Both the position numbers and the translations under genes were made by a program. The notes beneath the pieces are model-generated. The model made no database searches, was not told the DNA's origin, and saw only the letters and a program-made list of their open reading frames with translations. This document shows positions 17,338-26,445 of a DNA stretch of 64,000 bases, in pieces. Source of the stretch: Gammaproteobacteria bacterium (GTDB taxonomy: Bacteria > Pseudomonadota > Gammaproteobacteria > Steroidobacterales > Steroidobacteraceae). Positions within the stretch are counted from its first letter, which is position 1; the number at the start of each line of letters is the position of its first letter. The stretch is taken from positions 32,294 through 96,293 of the forward strand of contig CANGOP010000012.1 in NCBI GenBank assembly GCA_947455595.1, in the 5' to 3' direction.

Positions 17338-17493
17338 ATGCGTGACAAGATCAAGCTCGTCTCCAGCGCCGGCACCGGCCACTTCTACACGACGACGAAG
17401 AACAAGCGTCTCCATCCGGAAAAGATGGAAGTCCAGAAGTATGACCCGGTCGTGCGCAAGCACGTGGCGTACAAGGAAGCGAAGATCAAGTAA
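17338..17493 (+). CDS. rpmG: Large-subunit ribosomal protein bL33
   Basis: This 51-codon gene reads [20 protein letters not shown] and continues with [16 protein letters not shown], ending AKIK. It is highly basic and matches bL33 along its whole length. No CxxC zinc motifs are present, so it is the zinc-independent form. AAGGAG lies 8 bases before the ATG. The use of abundant codons is strong, as expected for a ribosomal protein. A perfect hairpin follows the stop. Confidence 0.97.
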   Translation: MRDKIKLVSSAGTGHFYTTTKNKRLHPEKMEVQKYDPVVRKHVAYKEAKIK

Positions 17494-17499
17494 TCGTCT

Positions 17500-17525
17500 A
17501 GCCGGTCTGCCTGTGCAGACCGGCT
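17500..17525 (+). terminator. Hairpin terminator after rpmG
   Basis: AGCCGGTCTGC is inverted perfectly (GCAGACCGGCT) around a CTGT loop, beginning 6 bases after the rpmG stop. Only two T residues follow the stem, so termination may be incomplete. Confidence 0.65.
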
Positions 17526-17645
17526 TTGCGGCGCCTCATTCCGGGGCGCCCGCGCGGGTTCGCTGTATTCGGTGACCCCTTCTGAGCTGCCCCTGACCGT
17601 TGATAGGGTTTCCTCTAGACTGTGGGTCTTGGGAGGACGAGCGGC

Positions 17646-18461
17646 GTGCCTGAATTACCCGAAGTAGAGACGACCCGTCGCGGCCTTCTGGATGCCATGA
17701 CAGGTCGAAGCATTGCGTCGGCCCGCGTCCATGACCGGCGGTTACGTTGGGCTATCCAAGACGATTTCGAGGAGCGCCTGGCCGGTGCTCGCATCGAGAC
17801 CCTGACGCGACGCGCCAAATATCTGCTGGTGGCCACCGACCGCGGCACGATCATTATCCACTTAGGCATGTCGGGCAACTTACGCGTTGTGCCCGCGGAC
17901 CTACCCACGCGTCTGCACGACCATGTGGAATTCATCCTCGATGACGGCCGTTCTGTCCGATTCAACGATCCGCGTCGATTCGGCAGCATGCATCTCGTCG
18001 CCGGGGACCCAAACCTGCACACCTTGTTGGCGCATTTGGGACCGGAACCCTTATCTGACACTTTCACCGGAGAGCATCTTTTCCAGGCGAGTCGTGGCCG
18101 AAAAGTGGCGATCAAGGTGTTTTTGATGAATGCAGCCCAGGTCGTCGGGGTCGGCAATATCTACGCTAGCGAATCGCTCTTCCATGCGGGCATCAGGCCG
18201 ACCAAAGCCGCCGGCAAACTCACGCGCGCCGAATGCATCCGCCTAGCAGAACAGGTCAAACGTGTGCTGAGCGACGCGATTGAAGTCGGCGGCACGACAT
18301 TGCGAGACTATGTGAACCCGGAAGGTAACCCGGGGTATTTCCGTCAGCGGCTTTATGTGTACGAACGCGCCGGCAAAGCCTGTCGTCGCTGCCAGACGGC
18401 GATCACGCAACGCGTGCTCGGTCAGCGATCAACCTATTGGTGTGCAACCTGCCAACGCTAA
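17646..18461 (+). CDS. mutM: Formamidopyrimidine-DNA glycosylase
   Basis: The 271-residue enzyme removes 8-oxoguanine and cuts abasic sites. The true start is GTG at 17646, because Pro2 of the PELPEVETTRRGL motif is the catalytic nucleophile and must follow the initiator; GGGAGG lies upstream. Other landmarks are KYLLV with the catalytic Lys, HLGMSGNLR, VGNIYASESLF and the C-terminal zinc finger, with Cys pairs in ACRRCQ and WCATCQR. Its position after rpmBG is conserved. It ends 14 bases from the convergent ggt gene. Confidence 0.97.
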   Translation: MPELPEVETTRRGLLDAMTGRSIASARVHDRRLRWAIQDDFEERLAGARIETLTRRAKYLLVATDRGTIIIHLGMSGNLRVVPADLPTRLHDHVEFILDDGRSVRFNDPRRFGSMHLVAGDPNLHTLLAHLGPEPLSDTFTGEHLFQASRGRKVAIKVFLMNAAQVVGVGNIYASESLFHAGIRPTKAAGKLTRAECIRLAEQVKRVLSDAIEVGGTTLRDYVNPEGNPGYFRQRLYVYERAGKACRRCQTAITQRVLGQRSTYWCATCQR

Positions 18462-18475
18462 GGCGGCGGCTGCGC

Positions 18476-20155
18476 TCAATACACAAGGCCAGCGCCGAAA
18501 CCTCGTGGATCCGATGCGGTGACGACCTCGCCGGTCTGATAGTCCCAGGTGATCACCTGCGTGTTACCCCAGGTATTTCGGCCTTCGCTCACGTGGTGCC
18601 CACGCCGCTCCAACGCCGCCCGCTCGTCGGCCGATAATGCGCCTGGCTCCAGCGTCACGAGATCAGGCAGATACTGATGATGGACGCGTGGCATGGCCAC
18701 GATCTGAGCAGCACTCATGCCGTCGAACCAACCGAGGATCCCGAACAGCACATTCGAAATGATCGTGCTTCCGCCGGGGGAGCCAATGATCAAGAGTCCC
18801 TTCGGGCTTTCTACAAACGTGGGCGTCATGCTCGAGAGGGCTCGCTTGGCCGGGCCGACCGCATTGGCCGCGGCACCGACCAACTGAAACGCATTGGGCT
18901 TCCCCGCCTCGATGGAAAAGTCGTCCATCGTGTCGTTGAGCAAGAAGCCGGTTCCGGGCACGACATACGTGGCGCCAAAGAACAAATTTACCGAGATCGT
19001 CGCCGCGACCCGATTCCCTTGCGCATCCAAAACGGAGAAATGCGTCGTGTGCGGCCCTTCACTCTCCTCCGCCACGGGCCTGAGCATGTCGGAGGGCGTC
19101 GCGCGATCGAGGCGGATGGAGGTCGCCATCCCGGCTGCGTAGTCTGCGCTGAGCAGGCGTTGCAGCGGCATTTGCACGAAATCTGGATCTCCGAGATATT
19201 CGGCACGATCGCGGAACGCGCGACGTAAGGCTTCCAGCGTCAAATGTCGACGGGTATCGCGGTCGAGATGGCTAAAGTCATACTCCGACAGCATATTGAG
19301 CACCTCACCGATGACGACGCCACCGGATGAAGGTGGCGCGGCCGTCACGAGGGTGGCATCGCGGTAATGCAGGGTAAGTGGCTTGCGCTCCACCACCCGA
19401 TAACGGGCCAAGTCTTCACGCGTCCAAATACCGCCATCGCGCCGAATGCCATCCACCAGCCGATCGGCCCATTCCCCTCGATAAAACGCATCGACGCCCT
19501 TCCGCGCGAGGAGTTCCAAGGTGGCGGCCAGATCGGGTTGGCGAATGAGCGCCCCGACCGCAGGGACCTGTCCATTATCGAGGAAGACGCGAGCGGCATC
19601 GGGAGACGCCGCCAATCGCGCCTGCTTCACCCGAATCGCATTTTGCAGTCGGGCATAGAGCGGAAAGCCATCCCGTGCAATCTGAATGGCCGGAGCCAGA
19701 CTCTTGGACAGCGGCAACCGCCCGTACTGGCGCGCCAAGTGTGCCCAAGCCGCCGGCTCGCCAGGAATACCCGCCGCGAGCGGTCCATCGGTCGAACTGG
19801 TGCCCGGCGCACGATCTGGCGCCACATACATGTCGGCGCGGGCCGCAAGGGGTGCTGCCTCGCGAGCATCCACCATGACATCGCGGTTACCCTTCGCCGA
19901 GTGCAACAGGTAGAACCCGCCACCCCCGACCCCTGAGCTCGCGGGCTCCACGACTGCAAGTACCGCGCTGACCGCGACCGCTGCATCGAACGCGTTGCCG
20001 CCTTCACGCAGCATCTGCATACCCGCCGCAGTCGCCAACGGGTGCGCACTCGCGACCGCGTTTTTAGGCGTTGGGGCAGCCGCGGCGGCACCAGCGATGA
20101 CCAGCCACACAAAAGCGGTTCGCATCCGACGCCATCGCATCCCGAATGACCTCAT
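18476..20155 (-). CDS. ggt: Gamma-glutamyltransferase, exported
   Basis: The 559-residue precursor has an N-terminal signal peptide (hydrophobic 13-25, AAAAAPT). The autocleavage nucleophile is Thr370 in HTTHFSVLDAQGN. Other conserved parts are GGNAFDAAVA, the oxyanion-type SSGVGGGGF, REAAP, and GSPGGSTI with FGILGW near the C-terminus. It cleaves gamma-glutamyl bonds, such as those of glutathione, in the periplasm. Its start overlaps the coaD stop by 4 bases, so it is the distal gene of an rsmD-coaD-ggt unit, an unusual partner for these housekeeping genes. Confidence 0.95.
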   Translation of the reverse strand: MRSFGMRWRRMRTAFVWLVIAGAAAAAPTPKNAVASAHPLATAAGMQMLREGGNAFDAAVAVSAVLAVVEPASSGVGGGGFYLLHSAKGNRDVMVDAREAAPLAARADMYVAPDRAPGTSSTDGPLAAGIPGEPAAWAHLARQYGRLPLSKSLAPAIQIARDGFPLYARLQNAIRVKQARLAASPDAARVFLDNGQVPAVGALIRQPDLAATLELLARKGVDAFYRGEWADRLVDGIRRDGGIWTREDLARYRVVERKPLTLHYRDATLVTAAPPSSGGVVIGEVLNMLSEYDFSHLDRDTRRHLTLEALRRAFRDRAEYLGDPDFVQMPLQRLLSADYAAGMATSIRLDRATPSDMLRPVAEESEGPHTTHFSVLDAQGNRVAATISVNLFFGATYVVPGTGFLLNDTMDDFSIEAGKPNAFQLVGAAANAVGPAKRALSSMTPTFVESPKGLLIIGSPGGSTIISNVLFGILGWFDGMSAAQIVAMPRVHHQYLPDLVTLEPGALSADERAALERRGHHVSEGRNTWGNTQVITWDYQTGEVVTASDPRGFGAGLVY

Positions 20156-20658
20156 CGAGCTCGAACCGCGCGCTCCGAAGCCCGCTCTCGCAGGCGCGCC
20201 GCCACATACGGATCCACAAACTCACCCACGTTTCCGTTCAAGACGGCAATCTCGCGGATTAAGGTTGAAGAAATAAAGGTGAATTGTTCTTGGGGCGTCA
20301 GAAAAACTGTTTCAATTTCCGGAGCCAAATGCCGGTTCATATTGGCCAACTGAAATTCGAACTCGAAGTCCGAAATCGCTCGCAGGCCGCGGACCACGCA
20401 GTCCAGACCCTTTTCGCGAGCATATTCAATGGTAATGCCCGAATAGCCGGTCACCTCGACATTGGGGATATCCGCCAGCACGCGCCTCGCCATATCGACC
20501 CGCTCATCGAGCGTGAACATGGGCGCCTTACCCGGATTGGCGGCGATCGAAACCAGCACGTAATCAAATACGCTCGCCGCACGCCGAATCAGATCTTTAT
20601 GGCCGTTGGTTACCGGATCAAACGTGCCCGGATACATCGCCCGTCGTTTTGCGCTCAT
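20152..20658 (-). CDS. coaD: Pantetheine-phosphate adenylyltransferase
   Basis: The 168-residue enzyme adenylates 4'-phosphopantetheine to dephospho-CoA. YPGTFDPVTNGHKDLI contains the TxGH-type nucleotidyltransferase motif. VVRGLRAISDFEFEFQLANMNR and FISSTLIREIA (ISSTxxR motif) follow. ATG 20658 (GAGGG upstream) is preferred to an in-frame start at 20730, which would bury the gene in rsmD. It overlaps the stop of rsmD by 4 bases. rsmD-coaD is a conserved pair. Confidence 0.97.
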   Translation of the reverse strand: MSAKRRAMYPGTFDPVTNGHKDLIRRAASVFDYVLVSIAANPGKAPMFTLDERVDMARRVLADIPNVEVTGYSGITIEYAREKGLDCVVRGLRAISDFEFEFQLANMNRHLAPEIETVFLTPQEQFTFISSTLIREIAVLNGNVGEFVDPYVAARLRERASERAVRAR

Positions 20659-21254
20659 CTGGATCCCTCTTCCCGTCGGGCGAGCAAGGCCCGGACCTCG
20701 CCGGCGCGGGTTTCCTTGAGCAACTGCCAACCCACAGGCAGGTCCGGCAGCGCATCACGCGCGGACTGCTCAAGATAGATCCACGCCGTCGGCGCGAGCC
20801 ACCCGCGAACATCCAGAAGTGTACACAATTCGGTCAGTGCGCCGAGCGCGAAGGGCGGATCAAGAAACACCAAGTCGAATGGCCGGACAGGCCCGGATAG
20901 GTACACCCCGGCATCGGCCTGCACAACGGTAGCCTGAGAGGCGCCCAGTAACGTCGCTGCCTGCAGCAGCTGACGGACCACGATCGGATCCTTTTCAACC
21001 AAGACCGCCTCGGCAGCGCCCCGAGACAGCGACTCAAAGCCGAGCGCCCCGGTGCCCGCATACAGATCTAAGCACCGACATCCCACAACGGCCCGCTGCA
21101 GCCAGTTGAAGAGCGTCTCGCGGACCCGATCGGGGGTTGGACGGAGCCCTGGAACCGGCTGAAAGGGGATGCGCCGTCCGCGCCATTGCCCGGCAATGAT
21201 CCGGACCGAACGGTCGGCGCCCGGGGATTGGCCGGACTTGGGCGAATGTGACAT
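20655..21254 (-). CDS. rsmD: 16S rRNA (guanine966-N2)-methyltransferase
   Basis: The product has 199 residues. VRIIAGQWRGRRIPF and PTPDRVRETLFNWL are the family N-terminal signature, LDLYAGTGALGFESLSRGA is the SAM-binding loop, and LVFLDPPFALG contains the catalytic DPPF. It methylates G966 of 16S rRNA. ATG 21254 gives the usual length; a start at 21299 is less likely. In many gammaproteobacteria rsmD is immediately divergent from ftsY. Here a 2.2-kb lipase gene stands between them. Confidence 0.96.
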   Translation of the reverse strand: MSHSPKSGQSPGADRSVRIIAGQWRGRRIPFQPVPGLRPTPDRVRETLFNWLQRAVVGCRCLDLYAGTGALGFESLSRGAAEAVLVEKDPIVVRQLLQAATLLGASQATVVQADAGVYLSGPVRPFDLVFLDPPFALGALTELCTLLDVRGWLAPTAWIYLEQSARDALPDLPVGWQLLKETRAGEVRALLARREEGSR

Positions 21255-21308
21255 AAGTCCGCCCGTTTGCGTCCCGACCTTGCTAGTCTTCCAACCCACG
21301 GCGTACCC

Positions 21309-21336
21309 TTAAAAAATTGTCATTAATTGCCATAAT
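21309..21336 (+). promoter_or_regulatory. Possible promoter of the lipase lipoprotein gene
   Basis: TTAAAA and CATAAT are separated by 16 bases, and TGC directly before CATAAT makes an extended -10 (TGN). The region is the most AT-rich part of the 120-base gap between rsmD and the lipase gene. Only sequence similarity supports this. Confidence 0.4.
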
Positions 21337-21375
21337 ACGCCCCGACTGGCCATCGACCGCGAGGACCGCACCATT

Positions 21376-23571
21376 ATGAGAATTCGCCACGCCGTATTAC
21401 TGATCGCAACCGCCTTCCTAGTGGGCGCTTGCGGATCAGGTTCTTCGACTCTGGGCAGCACCAACACCCAGTCGGGAAATGGCGCGACAGGCGCGGTTCA
21501 CCCGTTATTCAGGCCGCTTTTTCAGGTCGGCCAGGGCATTTTGCCTTACCCGACGGATCTATTCCTCAACGGCAGCGTCGACGGAACGCTGAAAGCCCCG
21601 GTGTTGGCGGTGACGCCGAATGTGGGGTCGCTGAACAGTCTGGACGGTTTCGGCGTGAACACCGAAATGACCATCCGCTTCTCGAAAAAAGTCGATCCAG
21701 CGACGCTCGCCGCTCCCGGCAGCATCGTGATTTTGGAAACCGTACAGCGCACGGTTGTCGCAAGCGCTTCCTCCATCGCCCGCGTTCCGGTTGGTGTACG
21801 CCGTGTGCTGGTACCGGGCGTTGATTACTCGGTGGGTCTATCCACGGCCTCGGATGCCGACGGCACCGTGGTTTCGATCAAGCCGCTCAAGCCGCTGACG
21901 CCATCGACGGGCGGCATCATGACCGGCGCACCGACCGGTCTCGTCGATCAAAGCGGCGTGGGATACGTGGTCATCGTGACCAATGCCGTGAAATCGGTGG
22001 ACGGCGATCTCGCCTCGGCCGATGACGAATATGCACTCATCCGTCAGGCGGTTTACAGCCCAACAGATCCGAGCAACCCCGCCAGCAATTGCGACTCGGT
22101 TGGCAACGTCACGCTGGCGGGCGTCTGCCGCCTGACGGCCCCTCAGTTGGCCATCGCACAAGCTGCGCACATCCCATCCGGCGCGATCGCACTGACCTTC
22201 AGTTTCACGACGGAATCGACCCGCGACACCCTCGTGCAGATGGCCAACGCCGTGCTGTCTGGCCCGGCCCCCGCCTTGGCCGCACGCATGCTGCAGAACC
22301 CGGTCACCGGCGTCGATCTGACCGATAAAGACATCCTCGATCCAGCCCACCAAATTCCGGAGCTCCTCGGCGTTGCAAACGTCTTTGAGGGCACGATCAC
22401 GCTGCCGTATTACCAGGCGACACCTGCCGATGCGAGCGCCGGCGATCCTGCACCTTCGCTGACGGGACAGTGGCAGGCAGGTAATGCCCTTTCGCTCGTT
22501 CCGGGCAAGACGGGGAGCACCCGTATTACCCGTTACAACCCGCTACCGGCCGCGCGTCATACGATGGCCGTACCCGTGATGATCACGGTCCCTAACAATA
22601 CCCCCCGACCGGAAGCGGGCTGGCCGGTGGTGATCTTTGTCCATGGCATCACGCGTAATCGCAGTGACATGCTGGCGCTGTCGGAAGCCTATGCCGAAGC
22701 CGGCTATGCCGTCGCGGCGATCGATCTGCCGTTGCATGGCATCACGCCCTCCGATCCGGCCGCGGCGTTGCGTATCCCGGGCGTTGCCGAGCGTACGTTC
22801 GATATGGACTACGTCAACAACACCACAGGCATGCCGGGTCCCGATGGCCAAGTGGACGGCTCGGGCGCCAACTTCATTCAGGTAACCAGCCCCATCACGA
22901 GTCGAGACAATCTGCGTCAGGCGGTCATCGACCAGCTCGCGTTGGCTCGTGCATTGGCGGCGCAGACCACCATACTCGTCACGGATACGGGTCCGGTCCC
23001 AGCACCGTTCAACCCGAACCGCATCCAACTTGCCGGCCAGTCACTCGGTGGCATCGTGGGCGCGACTACAGCCAGCCTGCCTTCGAACATCAACTCGTTT
23101 GCGCTCTCAGTACCTGGCGGCGGCATCGCTGATCTGCTGCTGCAGTCGGCGACGTTCGGCCCACCCATTGGCGGCGCCGTCGCGGCGAAGCTGGGTGCGA
23201 ACACGTTCCTCTTTAACCGCATGTTCGGCGACGCACAGGCCGCTGTGGATGCGGGCGACCCGCTCAACCACATCGCGCTGGCGACGGCCAACAAGCCGAT
23301 CCTGCTGCACAAGGTGGTGAACGATCAGGTGGTGCCGAATTCGTCGACCGATCGACTCATCGCGTTGTCGGGTCTGCAGAAGCAGACGACTCGGGGATTC
23401 TGGCCCGGTGGCAGTTATGTGACCTTCACGGCAGGCGGCCACGGCTCGCTGCTCGATGAATCGATCATGCCGCAGGTCACCGTCGAAATGCAGGAAGAGT
23501 TCGCGGCCTTCGCCTTCCTGAATGGTTCCGGTTTCGAGATCCTCGACGACACCTACATTCAGAACCCGTAA
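21376..23571 (+). CDS. Surface/secreted lipase lipoprotein of the VolA/Pla-1 type
   Basis: The 731-residue protein has a lipoprotein signal peptide with lipobox VGAC (Cys20). Residues about 45-330 resemble the bacterial virulence-factor lipase N-terminal domain (GQGILPYPTDLF, LNSLDGFGVNTEMTIRFS). The C-terminal alpha/beta hydrolase has VIFVHGITRN, nucleophile Ser556 in GQSLGGI, Asp650 in VNDQVVP and His689 in AGGHGS. Known relatives are surface-exposed (lyso)phospholipases. It stands between rsmD and ftsY, normally direct neighbours, and carries its own promoter-like sequence and a strong terminator, so it was probably inserted into this locus as an independent unit. Confidence 0.85.
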   Translation: MRIRHAVLLIATAFLVGACGSGSSTLGSTNTQSGNGATGAVHPLFRPLFQVGQGILPYPTDLFLNGSVDGTLKAPVLAVTPNVGSLNSLDGFGVNTEMTIRFSKKVDPATLAAPGSIVILETVQRTVVASASSIARVPVGVRRVLVPGVDYSVGLSTASDADGTVVSIKPLKPLTPSTGGIMTGAPTGLVDQSGVGYVVIVTNAVKSVDGDLASADDEYALIRQAVYSPTDPSNPASNCDSVGNVTLAGVCRLTAPQLAIAQAAHIPSGAIALTFSFTTESTRDTLVQMANAVLSGPAPALAARMLQNPVTGVDLTDKDILDPAHQIPELLGVANVFEGTITLPYYQATPADASAGDPAPSLTGQWQAGNALSLVPGKTGSTRITRYNPLPAARHTMAVPVMITVPNNTPRPEAGWPVVIFVHGITRNRSDMLALSEAYAEAGYAVAAIDLPLHGITPSDPAAALRIPGVAERTFDMDYVNNTTGMPGPDGQVDGSGANFIQVTSPITSRDNLRQAVIDQLALARALAAQTTILVTDTGPVPAPFNPNRIQLAGQSLGGIVGATTASLPSNINSFALSVPGGGIADLLLQSATFGPPIGGAVAAKLGANTFLFNRMFGDAQAAVDAGDPLNHIALATANKPILLHKVVNDQVVPNSSTDRLIALSGLQKQTTRGFWPGGSYVTFTAGGHGSLLDESIMPQVTVEMQEEFAAFAFLNGSGFEILDDTYIQNP

Positions 23572-23592
23572 GACGGTACTGCACGGAACTGA

Positions 23593-23630
23593 CAGGCCCC
23601 GTCGATCGGAAGATCGGCGGGGCCTGTTTC
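23593..23630 (+). terminator. Strong terminator after the lipase gene
   Basis: A 15-base stem (CAGGCCCCGTCGATC against its inverse with one G-T pair) closes a GGAA tetraloop and is followed by TTTCATTTCAT. It lies 21 bases after the stop and isolates the lipase gene from ftsY. Confidence 0.85.
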
Positions 23631-23698
23631 ATTTCATCCACACGCCACACGCTGCGAAGACACACAGTAGAATGGTCAAGGACCAGACGAGGCCGTGA

Positions 23699-24694
23699 AT
23701 GTTCGACTTTTTTAAGAAACCGCCCCCGACGACCCCGACTCAAGACAAGCCCGATGCGACTGAGCGTCAAGGCTTGTTCGGGCGACTACGCGCGAAATTG
23801 ACGAGTGGCGCAGCCTCATTAGCACGCGATCTGACGGATTGGCTCCCTGGGCGGAAGATTGACGCGGATCTGCTGGAAGAACTGGAACTGCGACTCCTCA
23901 CCGCCGATGTGGGCCTACCTGCCACCGAGCGCATCCTCGCCGATCTGCGTAGGCGTGTCGCTCGCCAAGAGCTGGCGAATCTGGATGCTCTGCTCGGCGC
24001 ACTCAGACAAAATCTGGCCGACCTGCTCCGACCGGTCGCACGCCCCTTAGACATTCCGTCGGATACCCGACCATTCGTGGTCCTCGTCGTGGGCGTCAAT
24101 GGTTCCGGCAAAACGACTTCCATCGGCAAATTGGCGCATCGACTGCGCGCAGAGGGACGACAGGTCGTCTTAGCCGCCGGCGATACGTTCAGAGCGGCCG
24201 CAGTAGAACAACTCCAGGTCTGGGGCGAGCGCAACGGCGTTCCCGTCATTGCACAAGCCACGGGTGCGGATCCCGCGGCCGTTGTCTTCGATGCGTATTC
24301 GGCTGCCAAAGCACGCGGCGCAGATGTCTTGTTAGCCGACACCGCGGGACGTCTGCAGACACAAACTCACCTGATGGATGAGTTGCGCAAGGTCAAGCGA
24401 GTGCTCGGGCGTCAGGATGCCACGGCACCCCATGAAGTCCTACTCGTCCTCGACGGCAGTCAAGGACAGAACGCGCTGAATCAGGCCCGCGTCTTTCATG
24501 AAGCGGTGGGCGTCACCGGGCTCGTCATCACCAAACTGGATGGCTCGGCCAAAGGTGGCATCGTGATCGCCATCGCGACCGAACTCGGCATTCCGCTACG
24601 CTTTGTGGGCGTCGGCGAATCCATTGAGGATTTTGGCGTGTTCGACGTCGACGATTTTGTGGATGCGTTGATCGCGCCGCCCCGAGCACCATGA
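23699..24694 (+). CDS. ftsY: Signal recognition particle receptor FtsY
   Basis: The 331-residue SRP GTPase has a short amphipathic N-terminus (MFDFFKK) and lacks the long acidic A domain of E. coli FtsY. The N domain is about 40-115. The G domain has [16 protein letters not shown] (G1), GDTFRAAA (G2), LADTAGR (G3) and [11 protein letters not shown] (G4). It brings ribosome-SRP complexes to the membrane. Its stop overlaps the ftsE start by 4 bases, the conserved ftsYEX order. Confidence 0.97.
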   Translation: MFDFFKKPPPTTPTQDKPDATERQGLFGRLRAKLTSGAASLARDLTDWLPGRKIDADLLEELELRLLTADVGLPATERILADLRRRVARQELANLDALLGALRQNLADLLRPVARPLDIPSDTRPFVVLVVGVNGSGKTTSIGKLAHRLRAEGRQVVLAAGDTFRAAAVEQLQVWGERNGVPVIAQATGADPAAVVFDAYSAAKARGADVLLADTAGRLQTQTHLMDELRKVKRVLGRQDATAPHEVLLVLDGSQGQNALNQARVFHEAVGVTGLVITKLDGSAKGGIVIAIATELGIPLRFVGVGESIEDFGVFDVDDFVDALIAPPRAP

Positions 24695-25353
24695 TTCGTT
24701 TCGAACACGTCGACAAACACTACCCCACTGGGCGCGCTGCGCTCACCGACTTCAACCTCTCGCTCGGCGTCGGTGAGTTGGCGTTTCTGACCGGTCCGTC
24801 GGGGGCCGGCAAGAGCACCGCACTCAAGTTACTGGGCCTCTTGGAACGACCCACCCGAGGACGCATCATCGTCGGGGGTATCGATCTATCCCAAGTTGGC
24901 GCCCGCGAAATTCCGGCTTACCGACGTCGGATCGGCATGGTCTTTCAGGATCACAGACTCCTCAATGATCGATCGGTTTGGGACAACGTTGCATTGCCCC
25001 TGCTCGTGGCCGGCAGCCTGCGAGGCGAGCTCGATAAGCGGGTGCGGGCCGCGCTGGATACGGTCGGCCTGCTCGGACATGAGCAGAAGCTCCCGTTGGA
25101 AATGTCCGCGGGAGAGCAACAACGGGTGGGCATCGCACGGGCGCTCGTCACCAAACCCGATGTCGTCATCGCCGATGAGCCCACCGGCAATCTGGATCCG
25201 ACCTTGGCGTTAGACGTGATGCGGTTGTTTCAGTCTTTCTCGCAAGTCGGCGTCACCGTGCTCGTGGCCAGCCACGATCTACACCTGATTGAACGGATCG
25301 GCGCGCGGCGAATCGCGTTGGATGCCGGCCGAGTCGCGGGAGAGCCGGCATGA
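24691..25353 (+). CDS. ftsE: Cell-division ATP-binding protein FtsE
   Basis: The 220-residue ABC ATPase has Walker A GPSGAGKST, the Q-loop MVFQDHRL, an ABC signature written MSAGEQQRVGIARA (Ala in place of Gly after MS), Walker B VVIADEPTGNLD and the H-loop ASHD. With FtsX it controls periplasmic amidase activation at the septum. It is coupled by 4-base overlaps to both ftsY and ftsX. Confidence 0.97.
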   Translation: MIRFEHVDKHYPTGRAALTDFNLSLGVGELAFLTGPSGAGKSTALKLLGLLERPTRGRIIVGGIDLSQVGAREIPAYRRRIGMVFQDHRLLNDRSVWDNVALPLLVAGSLRGELDKRVRAALDTVGLLGHEQKLPLEMSAGEQQRVGIARALVTKPDVVIADEPTGNLDPTLALDVMRLFQSFSQVGVTVLVASHDLHLIERIGARRIALDAGRVAGEPA

Positions 25354-26321
25354 GCGACCGGCTGCGACCGATGCAAAAGCGTCCGCTGGATCAGCAGCTG
25401 CGCGTCTGGTGGGAACAACATCAGGACGCCGCTGGTAGCGCGCTGCGGCGCTTGTTGACCGCCCCCCTGGCGAGCCCACTGACCATTGCCGTGATTGGGA
25501 TCGCGCTGGTCCTGCCGGCCACCCTGCAGGTCATCGCAGATAATGCGCGGGTGGCGTCCCATGGTCTGGATGCCGCGCTGGACGTTTCGGTGTACTTGAA
25601 AGGACGGTTGCCAGACGAGCAAGGGCGCTCGCTCACCGCCCAGATCTCCGCGAGGCCGGATATTCAAAACGCGCGCTACGTTTCGTCGGCCGAGGGCCTC
25701 GCGGAATTTCGACGCTGGTCGGGACTCGGACCGTCGTTGGATGCATTGGGCCGTAATCCATTGCCGGCAACCATCGTCGTGCGGCCCCGCGCGGAATTCG
25801 CTGATCCGGCGGCCATTGATCGTTTGGTCGCGAGCCTGCAGACCTTACCGGAGGTCGATCAGGTTCAGTTCGATGGCCTTTGGGCGCGCCGCTATGGCAG
25901 TTTGGTCGATGCCGTCTCCCGGCTCGCGGAGATCCTCGGTGGGCTGTTGGCCGTCGCCGTGCTGCTGATCATCGGCAATACCGTCCGTCTCGATGTTGAC
26001 GCCCGGCGACACGAGATCGACGTCATGAAACTGGTCGGGGCTAGCGACGGGTTCGTCAGACGGCCCGTCCTGTACGGCGGGTTGTGGTACGGGCTGCTCG
26101 GGGGCATTGCCGGTGCCGGGCTGCTCGAACTGATCGTCCTTTTGGCCAGAGGCCCGGTCAGCCGGGTGGCGGCCGCCTACGGCAGTGCATATTCACTTTC
26201 AGCACCGTCCCTCACGCTGCTGACCCTGCTCGTGATGGGGGGCGCTGGTCTCGGCTGGATCGGAGCTTGGACGGCCGCAACTCGGCAGTTGCAGGCCATC
26301 GAGCCAGGCCGAGATGATTAA
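25350..26321 (+). CDS. ftsX: Cell-division permease-like protein FtsX
   Basis: The 323-residue protein has an N-terminal cytoplasmic part, a first membrane helix (about 45-65), a large periplasmic loop (about 70-190; DVSVYLKGRLP, FVSSAEGL-like) and three more helices in the C-terminal half. VRLDVDARRHEIDVMKLVGASDGFVRRPVLYGG is the typical cytosolic coupling segment. It is the FtsE partner and is translated by coupling (ATGA). The 3' flank leads into the rpoH regulatory region. Confidence 0.95.
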   Translation: MSDRLRPMQKRPLDQQLRVWWEQHQDAAGSALRRLLTAPLASPLTIAVIGIALVLPATLQVIADNARVASHGLDAALDVSVYLKGRLPDEQGRSLTAQISARPDIQNARYVSSAEGLAEFRRWSGLGPSLDALGRNPLPATIVVRPRAEFADPAAIDRLVASLQTLPEVDQVQFDGLWARRYGSLVDAVSRLAEILGGLLAVAVLLIIGNTVRLDVDARRHEIDVMKLVGASDGFVRRPVLYGGLWYGLLGGIAGAGLLELIVLLARGPVSRVAAAYGSAYSLSAPSLTLLTLLVMGGAGLGWIGAWTAATRQLQAIEPGRDD

Positions 26322-26357
26322 AATGATAAGTTATTGTCATCTAACATAATTTAAGTC

Positions 26358-26385
26358 GGAACTTTCCCGCCTCTTAGCACTCAAA
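26358..26385 (+). promoter_or_regulatory. Sigma-E-type promoter of rpoH
   Basis: GGAACTT (26358-26364) and TCAAA (26381-26385) are separated by 16 bases, the arrangement of extracytoplasmic-stress sigma-E promoters and of the sigma-E promoter (P3) of E. coli rpoH. The -10 element overlaps the left arm of the CIRCE operator. The predicted start point falls near 26391-26393. Confidence 0.7.
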
Positions 26386-26400
26386 CGAAACGAGTGCTAA
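26374..26400 (+). promoter_or_regulatory. Perfect CIRCE operator (HrcA binding site) in front of rpoH
   Basis: TTAGCACTC, nine spacer bases, then GAGTGCTAA: both arms match the CIRCE consensus without a mismatch. It ends 45 bases before the rpoH ATG and covers the -10 and start point of the sigma-E-like promoter, the expected place for a repressor. HrcA is the known binder of CIRCE; its gene is not in this window. Confidence 0.95.
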
Positions 26401-26445
26401 CATACAGGCAACCGGATTAACGGATCCGGAAAGGGAAAGGATTCG

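Noticed and set aside
26328..26357. AT-rich stretch before the rpoH sigma-E-like promoter as a second, sigma-70 promoter
   Set aside because: TTGTCA and several TAACAT/CATAAT hexamers are present, but none has acceptable spacing.
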